Notes under the pieces: generated by a model
What the model was told of the DNA's origin: nothing
What the model saw: the letters and a program-made list of their open reading frames with translations, nothing else
Database searches by the model: none
In this document: piece after piece, positions 8,328 through 19,100 of the stretch
Layout: every line of letters begins with the position of its first letter
Position numbering within the stretch: position 1 is the stretch's first letter
DNA from: Paracrocinitomix mangrovi
Lineage (GTDB): Bacteria; Bacteroidota; Bacteroidia; Flavobacteriales_D; Crocinitomicaceae
Direction: 5' to 3'
Length of the DNA stretch: 64,000 nucleotides
NCBI RefSeq assembly: GCF_019740355.2
Contig: NZ_CP091819.1
Coordinates: 1,426,001-1,490,000 of the forward strand
Position numbers and translations under genes: made by a program

Positions 8328-9121
8328 TAATACTTTAAAACAAAATGTTGCTTTACCTGCTCTTTTCTCTTTAGTACAATACCCATCCTAAAAAACTCCA
8401 TGCTTACATTAATTCTATCATCAACACAGATTTCATCCCATGCTTTTCGCATTTCTTCGCTCCAATTAATATCATCAAATACAATAAAAGTATTGTTGTG
8501 CGCTTTTTCTAATATCATGTTGAAATAATCCAATGTAGCTTGATATCTGTGGTTACCATCAATATATACAAGATCCAATTCCTCTATTTCATTCAATAAA
8601 CTAGGTAAAATAGCAGCAAAATCTCCTTGTTTTTGAACTACATTATTCATTTTACTCAAATGTGAAGCTGCCTTTTGAGCAATATTCGGACATCCTTCAA
8701 TGGAATAAACTTTTTGAGCGTTTTGGGCCAAATAAGCTGTGCCAATTCCTAAAGATGTTCCTAGTTCAATACAGTTTTTTAATTTGTAATAGGCAATAAT
8801 TCTGCTCAACAGCTTTCCATATTTAGGTTCTATGGATTGAATTTTTGCTATTTCTGCAAGTTTTCTTTTATTGCTTTTAGACACCCTTGAACCGGCACCT
8901 AAGTCCGTAACTTCAATTACCTCTTTTGAAGATCTAAAGGATTGATAAACCTTTTGTATTTCTTTGTCTTCAACAAACTTGGCCTTTTTAATTACTTGAT
9001 TATAAAACTCAAATACAAATGGCGAATGAATTCCATGTGCATTAACGGCTTTGGTTTTATATTTAAAATAGGCTTTAATCAATTCCTTTCTCTGCCAAAA
9101 ACTTATAATTTTGACCTCCAC
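8327..9121 (-). CDS. class I SAM-dependent methyltransferase (O-methyltransferase-like)
   Basis: A 264-residue Rossmann-fold methyltransferase of the Methyltransf_24 kind. SAM-binding motif I is IELGTSLGIGTAYLA; motif II is YSIEGCP; an acidic metal/catalytic-type strand reads DLVYIDGNHRY, followed by FIVFDDINWS. The N-terminal HGIHSPFVFEFYNQVI is typical of a Bacteroidetes subgroup. Substrate unknown. The only start in frame near the conserved part is GTG at 9121; a GGAGG directly after it looks like a ribosome-binding site, so a downstream TTG start is possible. The next gene diverges with only 18 bp between start codons. Confidence 0.82.
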   Translation of the reverse strand: MEVKIISFWQRKELIKAYFKYKTKAVNAHGIHSPFVFEFYNQVIKKAKFVEDKEIQKVYQSFRSSKEVIEVTDLGAGSRVSKSNKRKLAEIAKIQSIEPKYGKLLSRIIAYYKLKNCIELGTSLGIGTAYLAQNAQKVYSIEGCPNIAQKAASHLSKMNNVVQKQGDFAAILPSLLNEIEELDLVYIDGNHRYQATLDYFNMILEKAHNNTFIVFDDINWSEEMRKAWDEICVDDRINVSMEFFRMGIVLKRKEQVKQHFVLKY

Positions 9122-9139
9122 GAACGAAATTAACTCATT

Positions 9140-10546
9140 TTGGAAGAGCAGATAAATTCAGCACGAAAAAAAATTGAACAAGGCAATCCAAAAATCAACC
9201 TTGTTGAAGCTTGTACTTTAAACAATGGTATAATATCTATCAATGATCAGGAGATAGCTGAAGTCACTGCACTTTTTGAATCCAAAATGGCGGATTTAGA
9301 CATTTGCTTTTTTGTTCCTGCCAGTGGTTCAGGTTCCAGAATGTTTAAGGATTTATATGGATTTTTAATTAAACCAAAGCAGTTAGATTTTGCAAATGCT
9401 GCAAACAAATTAAGAGATCATTTAAATCAGTTCGCTTTTTTCGATTTACTAAAAAATCAATTCAATTCTGAATTAGATCAACATACAAAAGACGAAGAAA
9501 TTATTTCATTTTTATTGACAGATAAGGGGCTAAATGTTGGTGCTTTACCAAAAGGTTTGATTCCTTTTCACAAATATGAAGAATTCATCACCAATCCTTT
9601 TCAAGAGCATTTATTACAAGGAAAAGATATTGTTAATGAGTTAGCCAAATTTCATTTTACCATTAACAAAGAATTTGAAGATCAGATTGAGAAGGATATT
9701 AAGGCGATTAAATCATTACAGTCTATTGATAACAGCTTTGAATTTTCTGAGCAGGACCCTGATACCAATGCAATAGCTTTCACCATAGATTTATCTGTTG
9801 CCAAAGATGAAAAAGGTAATATTATCAGAAGACCTGCAGGACATGGAACATTGATTAACAACCTCAACAAGATTGATGCTGATTTAATTCTGATAAGAAA
9901 TATAGATAACATCCAACACAAAAGTAGAAGCGGACAATCTGTTCAAACTAGAAAATGGCTTAGTGGGGCATTACTTGATTTTCAAAGTAAAGTTCATGAG
10001 ATTTTGAAACTGATAGAAACCAATGGGGATTTTCAAAACCAAATAGCACATTTAAATTTGAAATATGATTTGCGCTTAGTTAATGAAATACTGGAAGATC
10101 CTACCAAAGCATTTGCTGCTTTAAACAGGCCAATACGGGTTTGTGGGATGGTAAAAAACGAGGGAGCTCCCGGTGGAGGACCTTTTTGGGTGAAAACTGC
10201 CAGTGGTATTAATAGACAAATAATCGAGAAATCTCAGATTTCTGATGATGCTGAACAAATCAAATTAATGGAGGATGCTACTCATTTTAATCCTGTTGAA
10301 TTGGTTTGTGCGACTAAAGATTACAAAGGACAAAAATTTGATTTGCTGAAATTTGTTGATGAATCTCAGTACTTTATTGTTCAGAAATCTCAAGAAGGAA
10401 TGGACATTCAATACATTGAACAACCGGGATTATGGAATGGTGCAATGGCTGAATGGCTGACCTTGTTTTATGAGATAAAAAGCGAATGTTTTAGTCCGGT
10501 TAAAACCGTTTTTGATCTGCTAGACGATCCTCACCAGCCAGCTTAG
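9140..10546 (+). CDS. DUF4301 family protein
   Basis: A 468-residue cytoplasmic protein of the DUF4301 family, common in Bacteroidetes and of unknown activity. Key segments are FFVPASGSGSRMFKDLY near residue 58, LPKGLIPFHKY near 140, and PIRVCGMVKNEGAPGGGPFW near 330. The first of these resembles a nucleotide-sugar transferase loop, which is only a similarity. The start is TTG at 9140: an in-frame stop at 9131 excludes anything upstream, and the next ATG would remove 50 conserved residues. Its stop overlaps the convergent microprotein gene by four bases. Confidence 0.82.
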   Translation: MEEQINSARKKIEQGNPKINLVEACTLNNGIISINDQEIAEVTALFESKMADLDICFFVPASGSGSRMFKDLYGFLIKPKQLDFANAANKLRDHLNQFAFFDLLKNQFNSELDQHTKDEEIISFLLTDKGLNVGALPKGLIPFHKYEEFITNPFQEHLLQGKDIVNELAKFHFTINKEFEDQIEKDIKAIKSLQSIDNSFEFSEQDPDTNAIAFTIDLSVAKDEKGNIIRRPAGHGTLINNLNKIDADLILIRNIDNIQHKSRSGQSVQTRKWLSGALLDFQSKVHEILKLIETNGDFQNQIAHLNLKYDLRLVNEILEDPTKAFAALNRPIRVCGMVKNEGAPGGGPFWVKTASGINRQIIEKSQISDDAEQIKLMEDATHFNPVELVCATKDYKGQKFDLLKFVDESQYFIVQKSQEGMDIQYIEQPGLWNGAMAEWLTLFYEIKSECFSPVKTVFDLLDDPHQPA

Positions 10547-10674
10547 TGACAACCACAATTACTGTTGCAGGCAGTATTCTTGTTTTTTTTAATTCGAGAC
10601 TTATACAATCTGTATCCCAAATAGACAATGGATAAAGCAAATAAGCTGTATACTATGAAGTGTTGGATATCCAT
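10543..10674 (-). CDS. FeoB-associated Cys-rich membrane microprotein
   Basis: A 43-codon gene whose ATG overlaps the feoB stop (TAATG at 10672-10676). The product begins MDIQHFIVYSLFALSIVYLG (one membrane helix), then a basic KSRIKKNKN stretch, and ends ACNSNCGCH with three cysteines. Tiny membrane proteins with this layout follow feoB in many Bacteroidetes and Firmicutes (FeoB-associated Cys-rich family) and are thought to assist ferrous iron import, perhaps in the FeoC position. The coupling to feoB and the Cys tail make the call solid despite the size. Confidence 0.85.
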   Translation of the reverse strand: MDIQHFIVYSLFALSIVYLGYRLYKSRIKKNKNTACNSNCGCH

Positions 10675-12749
10675 TATTTAAGTAGTTGATATGCTATTAA
10701 AGCCGAAAAATAAGCCAACAATCCCATATATAAAAATTGAATTGCGGTCCATTTAAACGACTTGGTTTCTTTATATGTGACGGCTACCGTACTTAAACAT
10801 TGCAAAGCAAAAGCATAAAACAGCAAAAGTGAAATACATGTAGCCAAGGTAAATACGGCAGAGCCATCTTTATTTTTTTGACTTCTTAATCTATCTCTTA
10901 TAGACATTGTTTCTTCTGAATCAATAGCATAAATAGTTGAGATTGTCCCTACAAACACTTCTCTTGCTGCTAATGAAGAAATGATAGCAATACCTATTTT
11001 CCAATCATATCCTAATGGTTCAATAGCAGGTTCTATTGCCTGTCCCATTTGACCCAAGTAAGAATGTTGCAATTGAAAAGAAGCTACATATTGCTCTTGT
11101 TCTTCAACTGTCATCCCAACACCTTGCATTGGAACATACTCTTCTGCTTTTTGAAACTTCTCTCCTCCATTTGTAGCCAATACAAACAAAACCACACTGG
11201 CCGCCAAAATGATCTTTCCTGCATCCCACAAAAAGGATTTGACATTGGTCCAAACAGAAATAAATACTGTTCTTACTGAAGGAAAAAGATACTCCGGTAA
11301 ATCAATCACCAAAACACTTTTATAATCTGACTTCAAAATGAATTTTAGCACAAATGCCACAACCAGCGTCATTATTATTCCTAAAAAATACATGGCCATT
11401 AATGCCAGACCTTGTGCATGAAAGATTCCAATAAACAGATCATCCGGAATGATGAGTGCAATAATGATGACGTAAACCGGAATACGGGCAGAACACGTCA
11501 TTAAAGGAGTAATCAAAATCGTGATTAAACGTTCTTTTTTATTTTCAATAGTTCTGGCTGACATAATTGCAGGAACAGCACAAGCCATCCCAGAAATCAT
11601 AGGAACGACACTTTTTCCGCTCATCCCAAATTTCTGCATTAATCGATCCATTAAAAAGACGATTCTTTGCATATATCCAGATTCCTCCAACAAGGCAAAA
11701 AGAAAAAACAATATGGCAATTTGCGGCACAAAAATCACAACGCCACCAATCCCAGGAATTACGCCTTTTGAAAATAGATCAGAGAGATATCCTTCTGGCA
11801 AAACACGTACAAAAAAGTCAGATAAATTGGCAAATGATTCATCAATCCACTCCATTGGAATAGCTGCCAGTAAAAAGATAGCTTGAAAAATACTAAAGAG
11901 AATGGTTGCAAAAATTACGTATCCCCAAAAAGGATGGACCAAAATTCTATCTGCTCTTGAGGTAAAATCTTTGGCCTTTGTTTTATCTATTGTGACAGCT
12001 TTATTGACAACATCAGCCAGGAATTTATACCTTAAAATGGCTTCTTTCTTTTTCCATTGACCAGTTTTTACATCATTTTTTTCAATGAATTGTAAAGTGT
12101 TCTCATCTTCAGAAAAATGAGCATTGGTTATCTTTAAGAAAGCATGGTACTTATCTTCTACCTCATTATTTTTCATAAAGGCAGACAATAACTCATCTGT
12201 TTCTTCATCCAAATAATGTTGTGGTCGCGCTTCAATTACACAAGGATTACTTAGTTGCTCTTTTAGCGTAGTTAAGCCGTCTTCAGATTTAGCATCAATT
12301 GCTACTACCGGAATACCCAATGATTTGCTCAATTCATCAACATCAATAAAAATGCCTTTTTTCTCAGCATTTTTAATCATGTTCACGGCTAATACAATTG
12401 GCTTATTCAAGTCTCGGACTTGATCAACCAGGTACAAGCTTCTCTTTAAATTAAGGGCTGAAGCCATTACCAAAAGGCAATCCGGAAACTCTTCTTTTAC
12501 AGTATTTGCAAGGTATTCAACTACCAACTCCTCATCCTTGGATGAAGGAAATAAACTGTTAACTCCCGGCAGGTCTATAATTTCAAACTTGTAATCTTTA
12601 TGATAAGCATAGCCAGTTTTCTTATCAACCGTCACTCCCGGATAATTACCCGTTTTTTGCCTTAAACCACACAATGCGTTAAACAATGTAGTTTTCCCAA
12701 GATTAGGATTTCCTATGAGGGCAACTCTTTTATTTATGAGATCTTTCAA
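10674..12749 (-). CDS. feoB: ferrous iron transporter FeoB
   Basis: The inner-membrane Fe(II) importer with an N-terminal G domain. G1 is GNPNLGKTT (residues 13-21), G3 is IIDLPGVNSL, and VNMIKNAEK is the NKxD-like region with Asn where Asp is usual. The middle GDI-like domain is followed by the membrane part from about residue 275, with MISGMACAVPAIMSARTIEN and SLAAREVFVGT. At 691 residues it is slightly shorter than E. coli FeoB (773). Translation appears to start at TTG 12749, directly abutting the feoA stop, since no ATG lies before the G1 motif. Operon: feoA-feoB-microprotein. Confidence 0.96.
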   Translation of the reverse strand: MKDLINKRVALIGNPNLGKTTLFNALCGLRQKTGNYPGVTVDKKTGYAYHKDYKFEIIDLPGVNSLFPSSKDEELVVEYLANTVKEEFPDCLLVMASALNLKRSLYLVDQVRDLNKPIVLAVNMIKNAEKKGIFIDVDELSKSLGIPVVAIDAKSEDGLTTLKEQLSNPCVIEARPQHYLDEETDELLSAFMKNNEVEDKYHAFLKITNAHFSEDENTLQFIEKNDVKTGQWKKKEAILRYKFLADVVNKAVTIDKTKAKDFTSRADRILVHPFWGYVIFATILFSIFQAIFLLAAIPMEWIDESFANLSDFFVRVLPEGYLSDLFSKGVIPGIGGVVIFVPQIAILFFLFALLEESGYMQRIVFLMDRLMQKFGMSGKSVVPMISGMACAVPAIMSARTIENKKERLITILITPLMTCSARIPVYVIIIALIIPDDLFIGIFHAQGLALMAMYFLGIIMTLVVAFVLKFILKSDYKSVLVIDLPEYLFPSVRTVFISVWTNVKSFLWDAGKIILAASVVLFVLATNGGEKFQKAEEYVPMQGVGMTVEEQEQYVASFQLQHSYLGQMGQAIEPAIEPLGYDWKIGIAIISSLAAREVFVGTISTIYAIDSEETMSIRDRLRSQKNKDGSAVFTLATCISLLLFYAFALQCLSTVAVTYKETKSFKWTAIQFLYMGLLAYFSALIAYQLLK

Positions 12750-12965
12750 CTATTCGAGGAGTATGAAATCTGCTTCTGTTCTTCTTAATGCAATTAAATT
12801 ATCATCTACCTGAACATAAATAGGTCCATTGAAAGGAGCCTTAGAAATAACAGTAATCGTTGCTCCAGGTATAATACCGAATTCAAGGAGTTTAACAGCT
12901 ATTTCACTGTCTTCAACCTTTTTAATGATTCCTGCAGATTCTTTTTTAAGGTCTGATAATTTCAT
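12750..12965 (-). CDS. feoA: ferrous iron transport protein FeoA
   Basis: A 71-residue SH3-like protein that works with FeoB at the cytoplasmic face. The sequence has the typical LLEFGIIPGATITVISKAPF and ends with ALRRTEADFILLE. It is the first gene of the feo operon and touches feoB with no gap. A Bacteroidetes -7 element (TATCTTTG) lies just 8 bp before its ATG. Confidence 0.93.
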   Translation of the reverse strand: MKLSDLKKESAGIIKKVEDSEIAVKLLEFGIIPGATITVISKAPFNGPIYVQVDDNLIALRRTEADFILLE

Positions 12966-12972
12966 GCAGGCG

Positions 12973-12980
12973 CAAAGATA
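12973..12980 (-). promoter_or_regulatory. feoA promoter, -7 element
   Basis: TATCTTTG on the minus strand fits TAnnTTTG. Transcription would start only a few bases before the feoA ATG (12965), giving a nearly leaderless mRNA. No TTG is seen at the right distance upstream, which may reflect activator- or repressor-dependent control. Confidence 0.5.
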
Positions 12981-13040
12981 ACAAGAGTGTTATTATTTAG
13001 AATAAATCCAGATTAGAATACCATAAAAGTGGTATTAAAA

Positions 13041-13074
13041 AAAACGTTCCCCCAAATAATTGAGGGAACGTTTC
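13041..13074 (-). terminator. intrinsic terminator of eno
   Basis: A perfect 10-bp stem, AAACGTTCCC (13042-13051) with GGGAACGTTT (13064-13073), and a 12-nt loop, followed on the minus strand by eight T (plus-strand A at 13037-13044). It begins about 20 bp after the eno stop. Confidence 0.9.
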
Positions 13075-13094
13075 AAAATTTATTCAATAGTCAA

Positions 13095-14412
<1,318 letters not shown>

Positions 14413-14472
14413 AATTCTAATTGGATTATTGTCTATGATCAAATTAAACCTTTAAACCTTAATTTATTTTTA

Positions 14473-14501
14473 CAAATTTAATTTTCTACTATTGACTTCA
14501 A
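14473..14501 (-). promoter_or_regulatory. eno promoter
   Basis: On the minus strand, TTG (14501-14499), 18 bp, then TAAATTTG (14480-14473) gives a full match to the Bacteroidetes -33/-7 consensus. It lies directly after the four-helix-bundle gene, inside the region bounded by the inverted heptad arrays, and would give eno a leader of about 95 nt containing one of those arrays. Confidence 0.65.
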
Positions 14502-14506
14502 GGAAT

Positions 14507-14857
14507 TTAATCTAATGAATTCCTAAATCCCCGAATCATTTTTTGAATTTCATTTAATTTTTCAATATAAAATTCATGTTGATCTGAACTTAGCAAATCA
14601 ATCTCATATGCAATTATTAACTGATTCTCTAATTCACAAGCCGACCCTTGGGCAATATCCAAATACCGTTGAAAATCTTTAGTTGAACTTCTCCCTGCCC
14701 CTTCAGCAATATTGGATGGAACTGAAACCGCACTTCGAACTATTTGGGATGACAAACTATACTTGTACTCATCAGAGAAGTTTTTAGAAACCAGAATAAT
14801 CTCTTTACTCAAATCCTTTGATTTCTTCCAAATATTTAATTCTCTAAAATTGTGCAT
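14507..14857 (-). CDS. four-helix-bundle protein (S23/TIGR02436 type)
   Basis: A 116-residue all-helical protein of the family first known from 23S rRNA intervening sequences and related to the Avd accessory protein of diversity-generating retroelements. Signatures are NFRELNIWKKSKDLSKEI at the start, SQIVRSAVSVPSNIAEGAGR in the middle, and GSACELENQLIIA. I start it at the ATG at 14857 (MHNFREL); an upstream in-frame ATG at 14878 would translate the heptad repeat itself. It sits between carA and eno in the same direction and is enclosed by inverted heptad arrays. Biological role unknown; nucleic-acid binding is often suspected. Confidence 0.85.
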   Translation of the reverse strand: MHNFRELNIWKKSKDLSKEIILVSKNFSDEYKYSLSSQIVRSAVSVPSNIAEGAGRSSTKDFQRYLDIAQGSACELENQLIIAYEIDLLSSDQHEFYIEKLNEIQKMIRGFRNSLD

Positions 14858-14886
14858 TAGTCTAAATTCTAATGTCAAAAATCTAT
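14858..14886. repeat. TTAGACA heptad array, right arm of four-helix cassette
   Basis: On the minus strand four 7-mers, ATAGATT, TTTGACA, TTAGAAT, TTAGACT, run straight up to the start codon of the four-helix-bundle gene and serve as its leader. The array is inverted relative to 14380-14412 and begins about 10 bp after the carA stop. Confidence 0.7.
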
Positions 14887-14894
14887 TCTCTTTA

Positions 14895-15995
14895 TTAAAC
14901 CTTAACAGCTGTCATGTTTTCTACAAACTCATCAAATAAGTATCTTGAATCATGAGGACCGGCAGATGCTTCAGGGTGATATTGTACTGAAAACACCTTT
15001 TTATTTTTAAGGCGGATACCAGCAACAGTATTGTCATTTAGATGGATATGTGTTAATTCCACTTCAGGGTTTGCTTCTACTGATTCGTGACTTACAACAA
15101 AGCCATGATTTTGAGATGTAATTTCACCTTTACCGGTAATCAGGTTTTTAATAGGATGATTAATACCTCTGTGGCCGTTGTGCATTTTTTCAGTTTGCAA
15201 ACCTTGACTTAATGCCAATACCTGATGACCTAAACAAATTCCAAAAGCAGGAATTCCTGTATTAACAATCTGTTTTACTAATTCAACTGTTTCAGGCATT
15301 GCTGAAGGATCTCCAGGGCCATTTGACAACATAAATCCATCAGGATTAAATGCCATCATATCTTCAACTGAAGAATTCATTGGGAAGATCTTTACGTAAC
15401 ATCCTCTCTCAGCAAGACATCTTGCAATGTTCTTTTTTACACCCAGATCTAATAATGCCACTTTTACCTCAGCATTTTCATCTCCCATTGTATAAGGTGT
15501 AGTACAAGAAACTTCAGAAGATAGCTCAAGACCATCCATAGAAGGAACTTTTTTCAATTCTTCTTTTAAACTGTCTACATCTAAATTCTCTGAAGAAATG
15601 ATTGCATTCATTGCTCCGGCATTTCTAATATGTCTTACCAAAGCTCTGGTATCAATATCAGAAATTCCAACTACTTTGTCTCTCTCCATATAGTTTTGAA
15701 GAGAATCAAATGCGGCTGGTCTTGAAAAGTTAGGTGAGAATTTTTTTGTAACTAAGCCCGAAATTTTAATGCTTTCAGACTCAATTTCATCTTCGTGCAC
15801 ACCATAGTTTCCTATGTGTGAAGTTGTCATTACTAAAATTTGACGGTGATAAGATGGATCTGTAAACACTTCTTGATAACCGGTCATTCCTGTGTTGAAT
15901 GCAATTTCTCCGGTTGTCGTTCCGATCTTTCCTACTGCGTTTCCTTTGAAAACTGTTCCATCAGCTAGAACAAGTACTGCAGGTCTTTTTTCCAT
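14895..15995 (-). CDS. carA: carbamoyl-phosphate synthase small subunit
   Basis: The glutaminase subunit that feeds ammonia to CarB for arginine and pyrimidine synthesis. The 366-residue length is normal. The N-terminal domain starts RPAVLVLADGTVFKGNAVG; the class I amidotransferase domain has FGICLGHQVLALS with the nucleophilic Cys, and QYHPEASAGPHDS with the His of the triad. carB is not in the window. In many Flavobacteria carA lies between rplQ and eno; here eno is still the next housekeeping gene, separated by the four-helix cassette, while rplQ is 15 kb away. Confidence 0.96.
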   Translation of the reverse strand: MEKRPAVLVLADGTVFKGNAVGKIGTTTGEIAFNTGMTGYQEVFTDPSYHRQILVMTTSHIGNYGVHEDEIESESIKISGLVTKKFSPNFSRPAAFDSLQNYMERDKVVGISDIDTRALVRHIRNAGAMNAIISSENLDVDSLKEELKKVPSMDGLELSSEVSCTTPYTMGDENAEVKVALLDLGVKKNIARCLAERGCYVKIFPMNSSVEDMMAFNPDGFMLSNGPGDPSAMPETVELVKQIVNTGIPAFGICLGHQVLALSQGLQTEKMHNGHRGINHPIKNLITGKGEITSQNHGFVVSHESVEANPEVELTHIHLNDNTVAGIRLKNKKVFSVQYHPEASAGPHDSRYLFDEFVENMTAVKV

Positions 15996-16026
15996 TAGAT
16001 TGTTTTCCTGGTTTATAATCGGAAAG

Positions 16027-16060
16027 CAAAGTTACTCTTTAATGATCAGTTAAACGACAA
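16027..16060 (-). promoter_or_regulatory. carA promoter
   Basis: Minus strand: TTG (16060-16058), 23 bp, then TAACTTTG (16034-16027). The -7 element is a perfect TAnnTTTG; the spacing is at the upper limit. The ATG follows about 31 bp downstream. Confidence 0.6.
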
Positions 16061-16104
16061 AATGTTGAAAAAGGCCGACTTTTTGTGAAAAATTAATATT
16101 GCAA

Positions 16105-19100
16105 CTACTCTTCAATTTCTTCCAATCTGCCTTTATAGTTCAGCCAATAGGTTTTTTCGGCATTTTTAAAAATAAATCCTTTATCTCCATCCGGCTCTAA
16201 TTGAAATTCCGGTTTAAGTAAAACTTCTCCATCACTGCTTACTAATCCAACCAATGGTGTTTTGTCTAAATATCCCCAACTTTTAAAATTGCCTATGATA
16301 TAGTTGTTATAACCTGCAAACTTAATTAAGTCATATTGTGGTTCTATTATAAGTGAATCACCTTGTGACCCTAGCAATCCATACTTCTCGTTGAGCTCAA
16401 TCACATAATCACCATTCTTCTGCAATTTGATTTTATCGTAAATAGGTTCTGCAATTACTTTATCACCACTTTTATTAATCAATCCATATTTACCATTTTT
16501 AAGAATGATAAAATTTCCTTCTTCCGTTTCGTTTATTTCATCAAAATCAAATGCGTGATGCTCTCCGCTAGCATAACTATATATAAACCTTTCACCGTCT
16601 TTCTCATAGAACATGGAATTTTGGAATATCTCCAATACTTTAATATTTTCATAAACCAATTCTGCTTTTTCGTCATCAATAGCGTAAAGAGAGGTGTACT
16701 CCCCATTATAAGCAGAAAGTTTTCCTTTTGATAAACTCAAACTGTCAAAAGCAATTGGAATGATTTCTTTGTTTTTGAAAGGATTTAGTAAACCAACTTT
16801 TCCATTCAGCGCAACCTTAACAAAAGAACTGTTCTTGTGGAAATAATTAATTGAATCGTATTTATCTTCCAAAACAAACTTGCTCTCATTTAATGCATAG
16901 ATTCCATATCCATTTTCAGTACCAACTATCCACTCATTTCTATTGTAGCCAAGATAAGTTTCAATTTTAGGGAATGATATAGTTCCTTTTTGAACTCCCT
17001 GAAGATCATACATTTTGTAAACACTATCCTTCTCAAACCAATAAACTCCATTGTTCGGGTCTACGGCCTGCATATCTGTCATTTCACAAGGAATAGTCAT
17101 TTCTAGATTTTTCAAATCATAGATACCGTAAATAGGATTGAATAATCTTGGAGAATAAGGTCTGTCAGGATCTATATCACCTTTAGATACTCTAATATAC
17201 CTTCCATCAATCACTTCAAATTTTTGAAATTCCGCATCCAACAATTTTATATCATTCAAATAAAGTCCAATTTGCTTTTTCTCATCTTCCTCTCTATTTT
17301 CAACAACCCAAAGCGTATCCCATTCGTGATTTTCTTCCCAAAAATCATTTCTTAAGATGTAGATATTTTGATATTCAATTGGAATCAACTTTTTTGAATC
17401 AATGGTCATCAATCCAACTTTATCATCTTTTCTTAATTTGTAATAGTTTGAATAATATTTGAATGGAATACCATCATATTGAAAGTCCAACGTCCATTTG
17501 AATGCACCATTGCTTCTAATATCTGTACTCATAATCACGCCAAACTTTCCATTTTTTCTTGCGGCAATTTGGGAACCATCTACCGCAATAGTATCATAAA
17601 TACATTCCAGCATCATTTTTCTATTGGTTATATCATATAAGCCATACTTATTATTTTTTTGAATAATTACAGTATTTAAATCAGGACTATACATGAAAGG
17701 CTTGTCAACAATGACATATTCAGGTTTTAGCAATATATCACCCTGAAGAGTAACTATTCCTTCTAAATTGTTATTCATAATTGTGTACAGATTCTTATTT
17801 TCTCCTCTAGGATTTTTATAGAATCGTTTCATACCATCAAAATTAGTATTGGGTATTTTGGTAAGTGAACTTCCCAATTGATACAATTCAAATTCACTGT
17901 CTTTTTCAGAAAGCCAAAACTTATCTTGATTAGGACCTGTTGGAAAAGCAATTAGATCATATTTTGGTTCTGTAATGATTCGTTTTGTTTTCAAATCAAA
18001 AAAACCATAACGCACTTGATTATCTTCCTCTTTATGAATTAACAACTTACCGTTTTTAAGTAGAGCCGAACCTTGAACTCCAGCTGGTAATGCAATATTC
18101 CTACCGCTTCTATCTTTTAATAATAAAGGCGTTGCAACTTTCCCCGCTGAAATATAATCGCCTGTAAATTCATTGTAGGATTCACCGTATACCTCAATTG
18201 AAGGAGAAAAGAAATATCCGTCATAATATTGAAACTCTCCATAATTTTCCGGTTTAAAAATTTCTTTACCACTTGCATCATATGCCACTGAAAAGTTAGC
18301 TCCGTAGCACAAATAAATTCCATCTTGTTGTACAATTTTATAATACAATGGCTGCACCAACACCTTCTTATCTTTGGTCATAATTCCATACATACCTGTT
18401 TGGTCTGAGTTTTTTGAATCATAACCTTTTTTAAACATATAACCGGTAGGAATAGACTCAAGATAACTGTAAGTTTCTCCTGTCCAATTTTTCTTAGCTA
18501 AATCAAAAAATCCTGCCTTTTGAACTCCGTCAGATTCATAAACTACGTTCCCATCATTGTCAATAGAATCTTCACCATACCACATCAAACTCTGAACTGG
18601 TCTGAATCCGGTATGCGTATTAATTGAAACCAACAATTGATTATTGATCAACTCATAAATTTCAGTTCGATCAATTTTTGTATCCTCCGGAATTTCTTCC
18701 ATTTTGATCCATTTTCTGTCTAACGGCTCTTCATAAAAATCGTCATATACTTCATCTAAGTAATAGATGTTTGCATTATCTATTTCTACATAAGATGGAC
18801 CATATTTAGTGGCGTACATCTTTATAGACTTTCGAGGAGTAACCGGAAGCGGAATATTTTCATAATAACTTTCAGGAAGAATTATCTCAAACTTGCCATT
18901 ATTAAACGTAATATATTGCTCTAACAATTCTGATTTAGCCACATAGTCGTACTTAGCCTCAAGACCACGATCAAACTGAAGATTATTAAGATCAAATTCA
19001 TTAATCCCCATTTTTCCATTGACTTGAAAATAAATCTGTGAATCAGATAAATTATCAAAGAACTTGGCACCCTTAGGTAAAAACAACAAAGAATCCTGTT

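Noticed and set aside
14507-14857. The S23-type gene as part of an rRNA intervening sequence.
   Set aside because: There is no rRNA in or near this region.
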